The translations under genes and the position numbers were made by a program. DNA of 64,000 nt from Epiperipatus broadwayi (lineage: Eukaryota > Onychophora > Udeonychophora > Euonychophora > Peripatidae), in NCBI GenBank assembly GCA_028023455.1, contig JAQFVV010012529.1, positions 1,800,001-1,864,000 of the forward strand, read 5' to 3'. Numbering within the stretch: the first letter of the stretch is position 1; each line of letters opens with the position of its first letter. The notes beneath the pieces were generated by a model. The model saw only the letters and a program-made list of their open reading frames with translations, searched no databases and was not told the DNA's origin. Shown here in pieces: positions 35,701 through 47,560 of the stretch.

Positions 35701-37615
35701 CACAAACACATTAATTTTTTTAAAATAGGTTTATAATATTAAACAAGTGATTAAAAGAGGAAGATAATATATTGTTAGAAATTAAAAGATTAACAATTTT
35801 AGGATTGAAATAAATGTGGATTATGGGGAAGAGATGCAATTATGGAATAATTATTCTCTGGACCGATCTATTTTGAATTGATGACTAAATTGATAGAAAT
35901 TTGCATATTAAGTAATAATTTTAGATTATAAATATATAGGGTGTAATTTAAAATTTTGGTAATGTAATATCAGGATAGCAGATGTATTACAATCATATGC
36001 CAAGTGATTACTCAGTAGAGAGTTGTATCTCCTTTGAATTAAATATATTTGGGAAGTTATACGATTGACATGTCTATGTGTGTATGTAAAATAATATTTA
36101 TTATAAGCTGTTATAAAAATATAATCATTTCATGTTTGTATTCTGAACAAATTAATTTCATCTTAAAATATTCAAAGTTTAGAGAAAAAATGTTTGCCTT
36201 TGAGAAATCTTTTTGAGAAATTTGATAAGTTCAAAACATTATGCTGGATATATAGGAAACATGAAATTTGACAATGAAGGAATTTTAAAGACATATAAGG
36301 TTAATCCTTAAATGTAAATTATACTCTCTAGATGTATTTTTCTTTGTTTATATATATATATAAATTGTTATATACATAATTTAAAACTTTATCATCTGAT
36401 TGTACTCTAATTATTAATATAAATACTGTTTGGATATTTGTTTGCATAGCAGTTGTGTTCTGCTATCATTTAAGGTTAATAAATCATTTAAATTTTTTTA
36501 TAACAAAGTTTGACCTTAAAATTACAAATTATTTTTAAATTGAATATTTATGTTTTATGATACAATAATTGGTCCATATGTCTTCAATGCTCATGATTTT
36601 GAATTCATTTCAGAGATTGCTCCTTACTCAATCTAACTAATCAACCAATTATTGTTTTATAAATGGATAGCTCTTGATTACACGAGAAAATGTCTAGTTA
36701 GCAATTCTAGTGAGAAAGCCATTATTCTTCTTTAGGGGACTGTTAAGAGGTTTTTGTTTTGCATTAAGCTATTTAAAGCCTGTTTTACTAATTACATATT
36801 TAGACCATTAGACTGCACCTAAAAACAGTTTTTCTAAATAAAATTCATTTAATTTGTATTATAGACTGACTATGCAATGCTAATTTATATTATTGGTGAT
36901 TATTTATTGTAGCTTGTCATTTCATAAATTAATTACATAATTTTTGGAGCTATATCATCAAGTTAAATGATTTTTAACATTTATAATTGTAGGTACTTAA
37001 ATAGTTTGCCTGCCAGAAAGGTTGCCACCCATTTTATTTTAAATTATCCATTTTCAGGGGCTTCCAACACATGATATAAATAATATGGTTGACTCTTAAG
37101 CTACATTTTTTTTTATTTATTAAAATAATAAAAGAAATACTAAAGTACAAAGGATTATAATTAAAAACTTTTTTAATGTAAATACAGTAAAGAAAATAAA
37201 ACATGATTAATAAACTATAACAAAGGTGCAGAGATATTTTTCGGGCAAGCATTATCCGTAATTTTGAAAATATTGCTCTGAAACATACAAAAATTCAAAG
37301 GATTGTAATTAAAAAAATTTTAAATGTAAATTCACTACACCAGTTATAAATTAATCTCTGTGCACTCTCAAACAATGTTTTGGAGCTTTCTAACCACATT
37401 CCAAACAGATAGGTTCTTAGAACATGTTCGCACACGACACCGCCATTGTGTCGCATTTGCATATAAAGTTTAATATTAGCCTCCTATCACATACTTTTCA
37501 GGTAGGCACTATTCTGCAATTTTGTAAATATTGCACTGCATCTTGTTCTGTCGATGAAAGATTCCAAATTTTAATCATATTTCCAAAAATGATAAGGCAA
37601 AAAAGAAATGTTAAA
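32790..37615. repeat. large inverted repeat, arms about 1.6 kb
   Basis: The left arm (about 32790-34478) is complementary over most of its length to the right arm (about 36050-37615); the loop is about 1.57 kb. Matching marks include the arm tips around AATATGATTAAAATTTGGAA at 32810, ACCATGTGTTGGAAGCCCCTG at 33440 versus its complement at 37050, and ACATGTTAATC at 34456. Similarity looks around 85-90 percent by eye. The left arm carries a SINE insertion that the right arm lacks. No transposase or target duplication is seen. It may be an inverted pair of one dispersed repeat or a large foldback element. Confidence 0.8.
33098..33214 (-). mobile_element. tRNA-derived SINE, minus strand
   Basis: On the minus strand the sequence opens with TGGTGGTCGAGAGGTCAG (A-box-like), has a stem around CTGCCTTGCACTTGC, and contains GGTTGCGGGTTCACGTCCC (B-box-like), followed by a poly-A end (T run at 33101-33111 on the plus strand). 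An 11-bp duplication TTTTTGTGTGT (33087-33097 and 33215-33225) flanks it. The cloverleaf is not intact, so this is a SINE head and not a functional tRNA gene. Confidence 0.8.
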
Positions 37616-37652
37616 AAAATCACATGTTAACAAATGGCAACAAAAAAAAAAA

Positions 37653-37854
37653 CATTAATTTTAACCATGTTATCCATTCACCTCATTATGTTGTGAATGG
37701 AATTTATTAAAAAATATATTTGAATTTTTTAAAATTAACATTTAATTTAGAATACATTTGTTAATATTTTTTAAAGTTAACAAGCTATATATTTACAACA
37801 TAATGTCCAAATGTTAACACGAGGTGAACAGATAGCACATGGTTAAAATTAATG
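37653..37854. mobile_element. small hairpin MITE (about 200 bp)
   Basis: CATTAATTTTAACCATGT at the left and its complement at the right (ACATGGTTAAAATTAATG) are inverted repeats that continue imperfectly for about 50 bp, including TTCACCTC and GAGGTGAA. AT-rich core, no ORF. Confidence 0.6.
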
Positions 37855-37857
37855 GAA

Positions 37858-37962
37858 ATATTGAATACAATAACTTAGAATCAGCTATATTGCTTATACC
37901 ATGTGTTGGAAGCCAGTGAAAATGGATAATTTAAAATAAAATGGATGGCAACCTTCTTATTA
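37858..37962 (+). repeat. third fragment of the inverted-repeat arm
   Basis: About 105 bp around ACCATGTGTTGGAAGCC matches the left arm at about 33400-33500 in direct orientation, then diverges. Its presence outside the pair suggests the arm is a dispersed repeat. Confidence 0.65.
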
Positions 37963-40820
37963 AAAGGCATCTTCCAATCCATTTAATAATTATTAATTTG
38001 AAACTGAAAAAAAAAAAAAAATTATATGAAGAGAGCTTAATTTCATCTTTTGGTGAAATTAATCTTTTACAAACATTTCCTCTGATAAAAATTAATTGTA
38101 ATCAGCATATTAATTTTGGATTAGTTCAGTTTTTTAGTGATGCTTATACAATATTTTCACAAAATTTACATATACTAATATAAACAATTTTCTAGCAATT
38201 TCCTTAACACTCCATTATAATACCATCCAGCAAATTTTCATAAGTGCATGAGTTCTTGATTGATTTAATAATTATAATAAAAAAAGATTTTAGAAAGTTA
38301 AAATTAATATTAATGATACTTCCTTGCTTATTGAATTGCATGGTGAGTACTAATATCCCTCAGTGGATCTTGTTGAAATTCTTTTATTAACAAAATCTTC
38401 CAAATATTTATTGAATATTAAACATTTATCGTCATCTCTGAATCCATTTTGACAAATGTAAAGCAAGTATTCCTCCTGTTCAGTGTGGTATGGGATGTTT
38501 CAATATTTTTTTATACTAGTTGCTCTTTGTATTATCTACTACAACAATGAATGCTTATGAAGAGACATAACTATATTTAATCATAATTATCAATTTGCAA
38601 TCATTTAGACTTTTTTAAATAATCAGCCAATTAATCTTGAGAGAACTGATTGCAAGTGAGTCAGTATATTCCCCTAATTAAAAATAGTTTCACTTAACAT
38701 CTTCAAAATTCATTTAATTTTGTTTTTTTTTTGATAACATTTTTTGAGTCCCATTATTAACATTCTAATATTTGATTAGAATAATGTATGCATTATTGCA
38801 TATTTTTCTGTTTTTTGCTATAACTATTGCTATTTTTTTCTTTAAGTTTTAAAGTTATCCATTTTATTATTGTTAATAACAGATCTTGTTGCATTCATAT
38901 CAGCATTACAGACTACACAGATTTTTAAAACTATATTTTCCACTATGAAATAATATTTAATATTAGTATTTTACACATCTAAAACAAGAATATATGAGAA
39001 TTATTGAAGGTTTTAGTTAATCCTCAATTTAATGGGCATGGCTTGTCACCAAACATATCCATTATCAATATTATTTGCTTTTTTAAGTCTTAATATATCT
39101 TAATCATTCTGAAATGGATTAGAGACTAATATCAGCTTATGTTGCCATTTTGAAATACATATATTATATAGTAATAACTACAGTAGTTTACTTCAATAAT
39201 AGATGGCATAAAATATATCTACTTCATTTTATAGATAAGAATATTAATAGTTTTGAATGCAAAACAATCTTAATTATACATACTAAATTATTCTTGCCCA
39301 CCCTCCAAATATATGTTTTAGACAAAAAAAAAATTTGATTTATAATATTAATGAATATCATGATTATAAAGAAAAATATATCTATACAAATTAAACAGAT
39401 TTTTAGAAAGATTTAATCATTAATAATTCTTTTTCTTCCTTTAAACTCAATAAAAATGATAATATAACAAAAATATTCTTAGAAACAAAATATCAAAAAT
39501 AATAATATATTCAGAAATGTATCTAGTCACGGAGGATGTTGATCGAATCATAAATGAGACTTGAAAAATCTTATGCAAATTTACTAATAATCTCGTTAGA
39601 TTTACTAAGTAGCTTGTATGTCAAAGTAACAATTTGAATCAAATACCCCTAATATTTAATTTTTTTGTGAATCATTTTTTCACTGAAATAAGTTATAGAA
39701 TTTTTTCACTGGATTTATCTATATCAAAATTTGGGAGTGGTAGAATATATTTTTAAAATGTTTTTTACTGATCATTTAAGTATTAGAGAATTTATCATTT
39801 CTAAAAATTCATTTAATTTACTTAAATCCAAACCAAACAGGATCAGATATGAACAATTATTACTATTCATAGTCAGCCATGCATGAATATAAAAAGACAT
39901 GACAATCCACACTTACTGCTAATGTGAATATAGTTTTGCTAGTTTTCAAACATAACAAATATGCTTTTAACAGCAAATGTCACCATTGATCAGTACTGAG
40001 ACTGAATATGTTGAAAATTTAAAAACAAAACATTCTTGAATTAAAAAAATTGTTCATTGTTTTTTAAAGTTTTGATTTGATTCTATTTAACGACATTAAT
40101 ATTCATAGTAAGTATAAAAACTTTATTTTTAATAAAACTTGCTCTCAATAGAATAAAATATTGCATTTTTTGTACACCAAAATAATCTAAAACAAAATTT
40201 CCATAAAAAAGAATCAAGAAAATGCAAATTTATATATGTGGAATAATGGTATTTGTTCATTAAAAAAAAAAAAATTAATAGAATTTTTGATTGATTTCAA
40301 TAAAGAAATATTTTATAAGACATAGTTTTATCCCCATGATGGACTTTAAAAGTCATGTAAAAACAATTTACACATTTATTAAACTTTATGAAGAATATAT
40401 GTTTTCTAGAGAAATGCTCTAATATAAAGACTTCATGCAGTTCAAAGTAATTATGACAAAAGAATTAATGATAACTACAATTTTGCATTATAATGCATTC
40501 AGCTTCATACTATATCTACAACTTAATATTTATCTGAAAACTTAAATAAAGATCAAATATAAGTTTCAAAATCTGAATGTACTGATGTTTCAGGAAGTAA
40601 ACAGCAATTAGGACAAGAGGAGAACATTATTTTGTTCAGTACTGATTCTATTTATCCTTCGGTATTTTACTAATTAATTCTGATAGAGCTGAATTAAATT
40701 TAGTTTATGTCTAATTCTTTTTACATAATAATGTGCTATGTAATTGAGTTTTTTAAGTAAAGTATTTAATTCAGTTTTAAAGGATATCTATTTTACTGTC
40801 TTCAGTTTAAAAATCTCTAA
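37963..40820. other. AT-rich sequence, no gene recognised
   Basis: Poly-A and TA runs dominate. Open frames of 60-80 codons (37941-38183, 39150-39338) show no recognisable domain. I see no exon with good splice sites, RNA gene or repeat boundary. Confidence 0.4.
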
Positions 40821-40828
40821 TTATTCAT

Positions 40829-41479
40829 TTGATGATGACTTTTTATTTAGGTACTTACAACTGCAGATCACTTTCAAGTGAAGGAAGATTGCAAGAATTA
40901 CAAGAAGAACTCTCTTATATTAAATGGGACATTATTGGACTTTGTGAAGTTAGAAGAAAAGGTGAAGAGACAATTGATTTAAAAAGTGGACATATACTCT
41001 ATTATAAAGACACAAATATTGGAAATACAAGTGGAGTAGGATTCATTATAAATAAAAAGTGGAAGAATAATATTGTGGAGATTGATGGTGTATCAGACAG
41101 AGTGGCAAGATTAGTTATACAACTTAATAGCAGATATCAAATGCAGATAATTCAGGTTTATGCCCCAACAAGTTCTCATAGTGATGAAGTAGTAGAAGAT
41201 TTTTATATGGATGTACAAAAGGCTTTTGATCAGAGTAAACAACATTTTAAAATCGTTATGGGAGACTTTAATGCTAGAATTGGTAAACAAATGAAAGATG
41301 AAAGTGCTGTAGGTAATTTTGGTTATGGTAATAGAAATGAGAGAGGACATAGACTTGTGGAGTTTGCAGAAAAAGAAAAACTTTATATTATGAATTCTTT
41401 TTTTTTGAGAAAAATGTTAAAAGGAAATGGACATGGAAGCATCCAAATGAAGGTACAGCAGAATTGGATTATATTTTGA
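40829..41479 (+). pseudogene. RTE endonuclease domain
   Basis: In the intact element this domain nicks target DNA. GTYNCRSLSSEGRL, GLCEVRRKGEE, VYAPTSS and VMGDFNARIG are the ordered endonuclease/exonuclease/phosphatase motifs, with catalytic N, E, D and N positions present. The frame breaks at a T-run near 41400, after LYIMNSFF; the continuation ELDYILTNRKYIF and the terminal catalytic SDHRLV are read in another frame from 41464. Confidence 0.9.
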
Positions 41480-42066
41480 CTAACAGGAAATACATATTTC
41501 AAGATTGTAATGTTCTTAATAAATTTAACACAGGAAGTGATCATCGATTAGTAAGGTGTAAGATACATGTTAATGTGAAACTAGAGAGACAAAAATTATT
41601 AAGAAAAACAATATTTACAGTTGATATTCCTAATCTTCAGAAACATTCTAATGAATTTAAATTAGAACTTAGAAATCGGTTTCAAGTATTAGTAGATTTT
41701 GAGCATGATTCAGATTTGAATGAAATTAATATGAAAATAACTGATACACTTTTAAAAACTGCAACAAAGATAGCTGGTAGAAAAAAGCAGCAATTGACCA
41801 ATAAAATTTCTACTGAGACTAGAGAATTTATGAAGAAAAGAAGGAATATGAAGATATACAAAAATGATGCATTAAAAAGAATTGAATATCTCGAATTTTG
41901 TAAAATGGTGCGGAAAAGAGTTGAAAATGATATAAGAAAGTATAATTGTGAACTAGCAAGGAAAGCTGTAGAAGAAAATAAAAGTCTTAAGAATGTAAAA
42001 CAACATTTTGGTATTGGTAGGAAATTTATATCTGCAATAAGAAAAAAAAGATGGAATTGTTACTAA
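41464..42066 (+). pseudogene. RTE endonuclease end and linker
   Basis: Begins in the frame of DYILTNRKY and contains GSDHRLVRCKI, the terminal endonuclease motif with catalytic D and H. It continues into a lysine- and glutamate-rich linker. The frame is lost in an A8 run near 42046, beyond which the reading is resumed by the reverse transcriptase segment. Confidence 0.85.
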
Positions 42067-42082
42067 AAAGAGAGATGACATC

Positions 42083-42997
42083 ATGAAATTGGTAGAAGAT
42101 TTTTATCAAGAATTATATAGTAATAAAGAACAAGTATCGCCTATATCTATTACATCTTCCGAATTGCCCAGAATTTTAAATGAAGAAGTGAGACACGCAA
42201 TTAAATGTATGAAGAAGGGAAAGGCTCCAGGTAATGATGGAATTATAATTGATGTATTAAAAGAAGCAGGTGAAGAAATAGAAATTTTTTTAGCAAAGTT
42301 ATATACCAAATGTCTAAATGATAAAGATGTACCGGATGATTGGAAGAATGCAGTAATAATATTAATATTTAAAAAAGGTGATAAAGAAGATATTAGAAAT
42401 TACAGACCTATCAGCCTTTTATCAGTTTTATATAAAATTTTTACCAAGATAATTACAACTCGTCTACAGAGAACATTGGATTTCCACCAACCAAGAGAAC
42501 AAGCTGGATTTAAAAGTGGTTTTAGTACAGTAGATCATATCCAGGTGTTGAGAGAAGTTATAGAAAGATCAAATGAATATGAGTTGTCATTATGTTTTGG
42601 ATTTGTAGATTATGAAAAGGCATTTGATTCTATAAACATTTCTTCAGTGATTAAAGCATTGGATCATCAAGGTATAGATCCAGGATATTGTCATATTTTG
42701 AAGAATATTTATAAAAATGCAACAGCAACAATTAGATTACATAATGATACTGGGAAAGTCAACATTAAGAAAGGTGTAAGACAAGGTGACTCCATATCTC
42801 CAAAACTTTTTACAGCAGTGCTGCAAGAAGTATTTTGTGGATTAAAATGGGAAACTAAAGGAGTGAAAGTAAATGGAGATTATTTAAGTCATTTAGATTT
42901 CGCAGATGATGTAGTTGTTTTTGCAAATAATGCTTCAGAGCTGCAGGATATGTTGCAGGAATTATCAGATGAAAGTAGGACTAAAGATAAATGTTAA
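42083..42997 (+). pseudogene. RTE reverse transcriptase domain
   Basis: The domain would copy the element RNA at the nicked target. Motifs in order: KGKAPGNDGI, RNYRPISLLSVLYKIFTKI, REQAGFKSGFSTVDHI, FVDYEKAFDSI (first catalytic Asp), GVRQGDSISPKLF, and LDFADDVVVFAN (FADD catalytic box). This 304-codon block is intact apart from its ends; the frame shifts at about 42980 just after the thumb begins. Confidence 0.93.
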
Positions 42998-43034
42998 AAA
43001 GACTAAAGTAATGTTTAATTGATTTGCTCAAAAT

Positions 43035-43562
43035 ATGAAAATAAAGATTGATTATGATGAATTAGAAGAAGTTAACAGTTACAAATACCTTGGTCAGATT
43101 ATTAATACAGATGGAAACATAATGGAAGAAATTAATCATAGAATTAAACTTGGTTGGAGTGCTTTTGGTAGAAATAACTTGATACTAAAAGGAAATATGC
43201 CTATGTGTTTGAAAAGGAAGGTTTTTAACAAATGTGTTTTACCAGTTCTTACTTATGGATCTGAGACTTGGACACTTAATAGAAGAGCAATACAGAGACT
43301 TCAGACCACTCAAAGAAGTATGGAGAGATGTATGTTGGGAGTAACAAGAAGAGATCGAAAACGCAATGTATGGGTAAGAGAACAAACGGGTGTTACTGAC
43401 CTCATTGAAAAAATTAAAAGATTGAAGTGGAGTTGGGCTGGACATATTGCTAGAAGAGATGATAATAGATGGACAATTGAAATTTTAAACTGGATTCCAA
43501 GAGATTGTAAAAGATCCAGAAAGAGACCACATGTGAGATGGATGGATGAAATAAGAAAGTGA
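43035..43562 (+). pseudogene. RTE C-terminal region
   Basis: Contains YKYLGQIINTDG, LPVLTYGSETWTL, the basic TRRDRKRN stretch and GHIARRDDNRW, the usual post-polymerase region of RTE proteins. A TGA at 43560 interrupts the expected ending, which continues in frame to about 43650. Confidence 0.88.
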
Positions 43563-43660
43563 GCAGGGGTGATGTGGAGAAGAGAAGCTGAAGATCAGAG
43601 ATGGATTAAACTTGGAGAGACCTTCATCCTGCAGTGGATTGATAATGGTTGATAATGATT

Positions 43661-44180
43661 TCATTCTAATTTAAAGAAATACATAATTAACTTTAATTCT
43701 TTCCAAATTACATTTATACTTTTCTTTACCAATATTGAATTTATTCAGTGTTAATATAATGAATGCTTTACCATAGAGCAAAAAATAAAGTTTATTTATT
43801 AGTATATTTATGCTATAAGAAAATAACAAATGTTAAAATGTATTTTGCAATAAAAATTGTGCACCAAAACAATATTATTTAACAAATAAGCAAATACATG
43901 ACAAAAAGTAACAGAAATGAAAATCCATAAGAAATATCTGCATTTATTCTTTAATTTACTAATACAAATCACAGCATTGAAAATATATTAAGCTGAATGG
44001 TAAACCAAAAATCTCTAAAAATTATGCACTAAATTTATTTAATACAAGTGTATATTAAATAATAAAAAAATAGTACATGCATAAAATGTGGATGAAAATA
44101 AAATGCATAAGTTCAAGAATAAATGTGGGCATTTGTTATGGATTTGCGTTTCCACATATATTTTGACTTTTGATATATAT
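43661..44180. other. AT-rich spacer, nothing recognised
   Basis: Lies between the RTE tail and the ATAT duplication of the large LTR element. A TA microsatellite is at 44172-44184. Confidence 0.45.
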
Positions 44181-45119
44181 ATATTGTACCGGTCAAAAAT
44201 GTATGTCCATCCAACAAGACTTCGAACCTGAGCAAAAATATCCTGAATCCAATTATGCCTGAGATACACAGGTCAGGAGCAATCATGAATTCTAACCTAT
44301 TTGCCCATTCCCCAAATCTAACATTACAGACAACACCTGCAGTGATACAATGTAAATTCTTTATTTTCATGCCCGGGGCTACAGCGTATATGAGATCTTA
44401 TTTGATGATGATGGATGAGATATTGAGTGAACCTGAAAAACGATTTAAGAGACATATATATGTATCAATAACATTAATAGTAATTAATAAGGATTTGAAC
44501 ACACTGAATTAAGTTTAGAGATAAATATTTATTATAACAAACGTGATAAAATATGATTATACAATTACCAACTTCACACATATACATCTTTCATTTATTT
44601 GCAAGTGTTTGAGAATAATAAAGTTATTTATGGAATTACAGATACAGTGCAGTATTACTATATCAACCTACATTTGGAATTTATTTATGCAAGCTTTAAC
44701 TGGGTGGTCAGTGGATGCTATACAGATTGAGAAATTATACATATATATAATGACATGGGATTTCACTATTTCTCTATTATATTTTGCCCTTGGCATTATA
44801 AGACAGATTTATAATGGATTATTACATCTATTTAGAAAATATAATACATCTTTAGTCATATGTTTGATGAAATTATTTTATTCATTTTACAGATTTTAAT
44901 GATATATAATAACTAGCGAAACTTTATAGATATAGGAATAGTTTATTTAAAAAAAGGGATGAGCAGCTTCAGCTAGGTTGGGGAAGAAACTCCAACAATG
45001 AATATTTAAATACATGGTAGTAGTTTGATAGACAAAGACGCCATCTGATAGTGCTGTTATCATGTCAAAACTATAATATATGAACATTCCCAGGCCATCT
45101 ATTTTAATCATTTTGTGGT

Positions 45120-46490
45120 TTTTGTTGTCAAAAAAAAAATAAAATACAAAAATTGTGTTTTTTTAACATTTTTTTTTTTATTAACATAAACAAATTAAAT
45201 GAAATGAAATCAACAAATGTAAAATAAAATAAAATTTCAATTTTATTACGGTTTTTTTGTTACGCTTTTTTTTTTTAAAAAAAAATCTTAACAAAAACAA
45301 AAGTTCCTACATTTTCATTTTTACATAGAAAGAGCAACAAATACTAAAATGGTTTTAAAGTTATTCTGCTTTTTTTTAACATGCTATTTGTTTTAAAAAA
45401 GAATTTTCAATTTTATTAGCCTTTTTGATTTTGTTACACCTCTTTTTTTTTGTTTAAAAATCAATAATCGGAACAAAAAATAAAAGTTCTTAGTCTTTCT
45501 TTTACATTTTTACGTAGAAACAGCAAGAAATATTAAAATGGTTTTAAATTTATTACGCTTATCATGCTATTTGTTTTAAAAAATAATTCTCAATTTGATT
45601 AGTCTTTTTTTGTGTGTTGTGCCATTTTTTTTTTGTTTAAAAATCAATAATTGGAACAAAAATTAAAAGTTTTTAGTCTTTCTTTTACATTTTCATTTTT
45701 ACAGAGAAACAGCAACAAATACTAAAATGGCTTTAAACTTAATAAGCTTTTTTTTTTTAACATGCTTTTTTGGTGTAAAAAAATAAATTGCAATTTTATT
45801 ACTGGTTTTTTGTGTTATCCGCTATTTTTTGTTTACAAAATAATAGCAACAAAAAGTACAACTTGTTAGCCTTTACGCTTACCATGCTATTTGTTTTAAA
45901 AAACAATTTTCAATTTGATTACATCTTTTTGTGTTATGCCACTTTTTTTTTTATTTAAAAATTAATAATCGGAACAAAAAGTTCTTAGTCTTTCTTTTAC
46001 ATTTTCATTTTTACAGAGAAACAGCAACAAATACTAAAATTGCTTTAAACTTCTTAAGCTTTTTTTTTTTGTTTTAACAAAAAAAATTGCATTTTTATTA
46101 GTTTTTTTGTTACCTGCTATTTTTTGTTTCAAAAATAATGGCAACAAAAAGTACAACTTGTTAGCCTTTACGGTTACCATGCTATTTGTTTTACAAAACA
46201 ATTTTCAATTTGATTGTCTTTTTTTGTGTTATACCACTTTTTTTTGGTTTAAAAATCAATAATCGGAACAAAAAGTTCTTAGTCTTTCTTTTACATTTTC
46301 ATTTTTACAGAGAATAGCAACAAATACTAAAATGGCTTTAAACTTCTTAAGCTTTTTTTTTTTTTTAACATGCTTTTTTGTTTTAACACAAAAAAAATTG
46401 CAATTTTATTACTGGTTTTTTGTTACCCACTATTTTTTGTTTCAAAAATAATGGCAACAAAAAGTAAAACTTGTTAACCTTTCTTTTTTA
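45120..46490. repeat. degenerate minisatellite inside Merlin
   Basis: A block containing AGCAACAAATACTAAAATGG recurs at about 45333, 45520, 45709, 46021 and 46314, interleaved with T-rich segments and ACATGCTATTTGTTTT-like words. Spacing is about 187-189 bp for the first steps and about 295-312 bp later, suggesting a two-level repeat with deletions. Confidence 0.75.
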
Positions 46491-46859
46491 AACTATAAAC
46501 AACAACAAATTATCTTTAAAAGTATTATAATGTTTCTTGAGTTTTTAAAAACCAGTTTAAAACTTTTGAAGCTTTTTTACAATAACAACAACCAAAATAA
46601 AAGAGCAACAACTTTAAAAACTATTATCCAAATAACCAATGAATACTTTAAACCGGTTTTCTTTTAAAAAAAAACTACAACAAATCTTAAATATCTTCAA
46701 AATACATGAGCAATTTCAAACGATATTTGTAAAAAGGACATTTTTGTTAGATAAACATTAAAAAATGAAAACGTAAAAAATAAACAAGTCCAAAGAACAA
46801 CAACAATAAATATTAAAAATAGCTTCGATTTATAAGAACAAACATTTTATAAAATCCTA

Positions 46860-47560
46860 CTGGGAGTGCTGTGTCAAAGACATCTCTGAAAGGATGCCAG
46901 AAAAAAACATCATCCTTGTGGAGACGTCTCTACATAAATTCTGCAAGGTAGTTTAGTAGAACTTGATAGTGAGTTCCACATTTCCTATTTTTTCCACTTT
47001 AAAAGGCCCCAAAGATGCTCAATGGTTTGCATGTGAATGCCTATGGAAGGGTCCACAAAGTTGTAGGTGTGATTCACTATCAGATTATGGAATCCTGATG
47101 CCTCAAGTTCAGCAGACAACTCTCAACAGTCCAAGAAGAGTCGATCTGGATTTGACATCTTTCAGGGCCTGAAAAAGTGTAGATGCAGATCAGCAAGAAA
47201 CCCATTCAAAAAACATTCATGTGTCTCATGGCACACACCCCTAAAAATCCACTGTTGAGGTAGTACTCTTCCCTGATGGATTTTCCTCCTGCTAAAGTTT
47301 CATCCATCTCAACTGTTCGCGGTTCCAGTAATATATAACACCTACTACTTGAACCAATGGTATTCTGGAGCTGTCAAACCAACTCATCTTTCGAACAAAA
47401 CATGTTCCATTGGATGAACACAATGGACAGCGAAATTGAGTGGTTCCTTTAGAACAATAATTTCATTGCTGGTTCACAAACACATTTCTTTGAAGGTGGA
47501 AGCACATTGATTCTTTGCAAATATGACACAGTATCTGATTCTGTTGCTGGTAAATCACAG
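46860..47560 (-). pseudogene. Merlin transposase pseudogene (DDE_Tnp_IS1595/ISXO2-like)
   Basis: Reading the minus strand from about 47560: a cysteine-containing segment (RCPLC...GTCFVRKMSWFDSSRIPL), then VEMDETLAGGK, the first catalytic Asp region of ISXO2-like proteins, GFLGVCAMRH, and finally LTVNHTYNF-like and FVDPSIGIHMQTIEHLWG with the terminal catalytic Glu, followed by LKWKK. The pieces lie in different frames with several stops. In a working element the protein would cut and rejoin the GG-ended termini. Family order and spacing agree well, and the element ends and duplication support the call. Confidence 0.85.

Larger units (their letters stand above)
40829..43660 (+). mobile_element. 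near full-length RTE-type non-LTR retrotransposon, frameshifted
   Basis: One polyprotein with N-terminal apurinic-like endonuclease, reverse transcriptase and an RTE-type C-terminal region can be followed across 2.8 kb through at least three frameshifts (near 41400, 42050 and 42980) and two in-frame stops near the 3' end. The 3' end is a short repeated tail, TTGATAATGG, near 43637-43660, typical of RTE elements, which lack long poly-A. The 5' boundary and target duplication are not clear. Shorter relatives are at 23380-24840, 26813-27470 and 27490-28110. Confidence 0.88.

Noticed and set aside
37963-40820. Possible hidden exons between the inverted repeat and the RTE element
   Set aside because: Open frames are short, AT-composition-driven and lack splice-site pairs or familiar motifs.
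44185-44578. A short 394-bp LTR paired with 52450-52863
   Set aside because: These two direct copies first looked like complete LTRs, but their flanks do not match. They are only the U5 ends of the 2.7-kb LTRs; extending to 49946 and 60134 gives matching TG starts, a polypurine tract and an ATAT duplication.
46963-47172. 69-codon plus-strand ORF in the Merlin element
   Set aside because: It is antisense to the transposase remnant, which reads on the minus strand.
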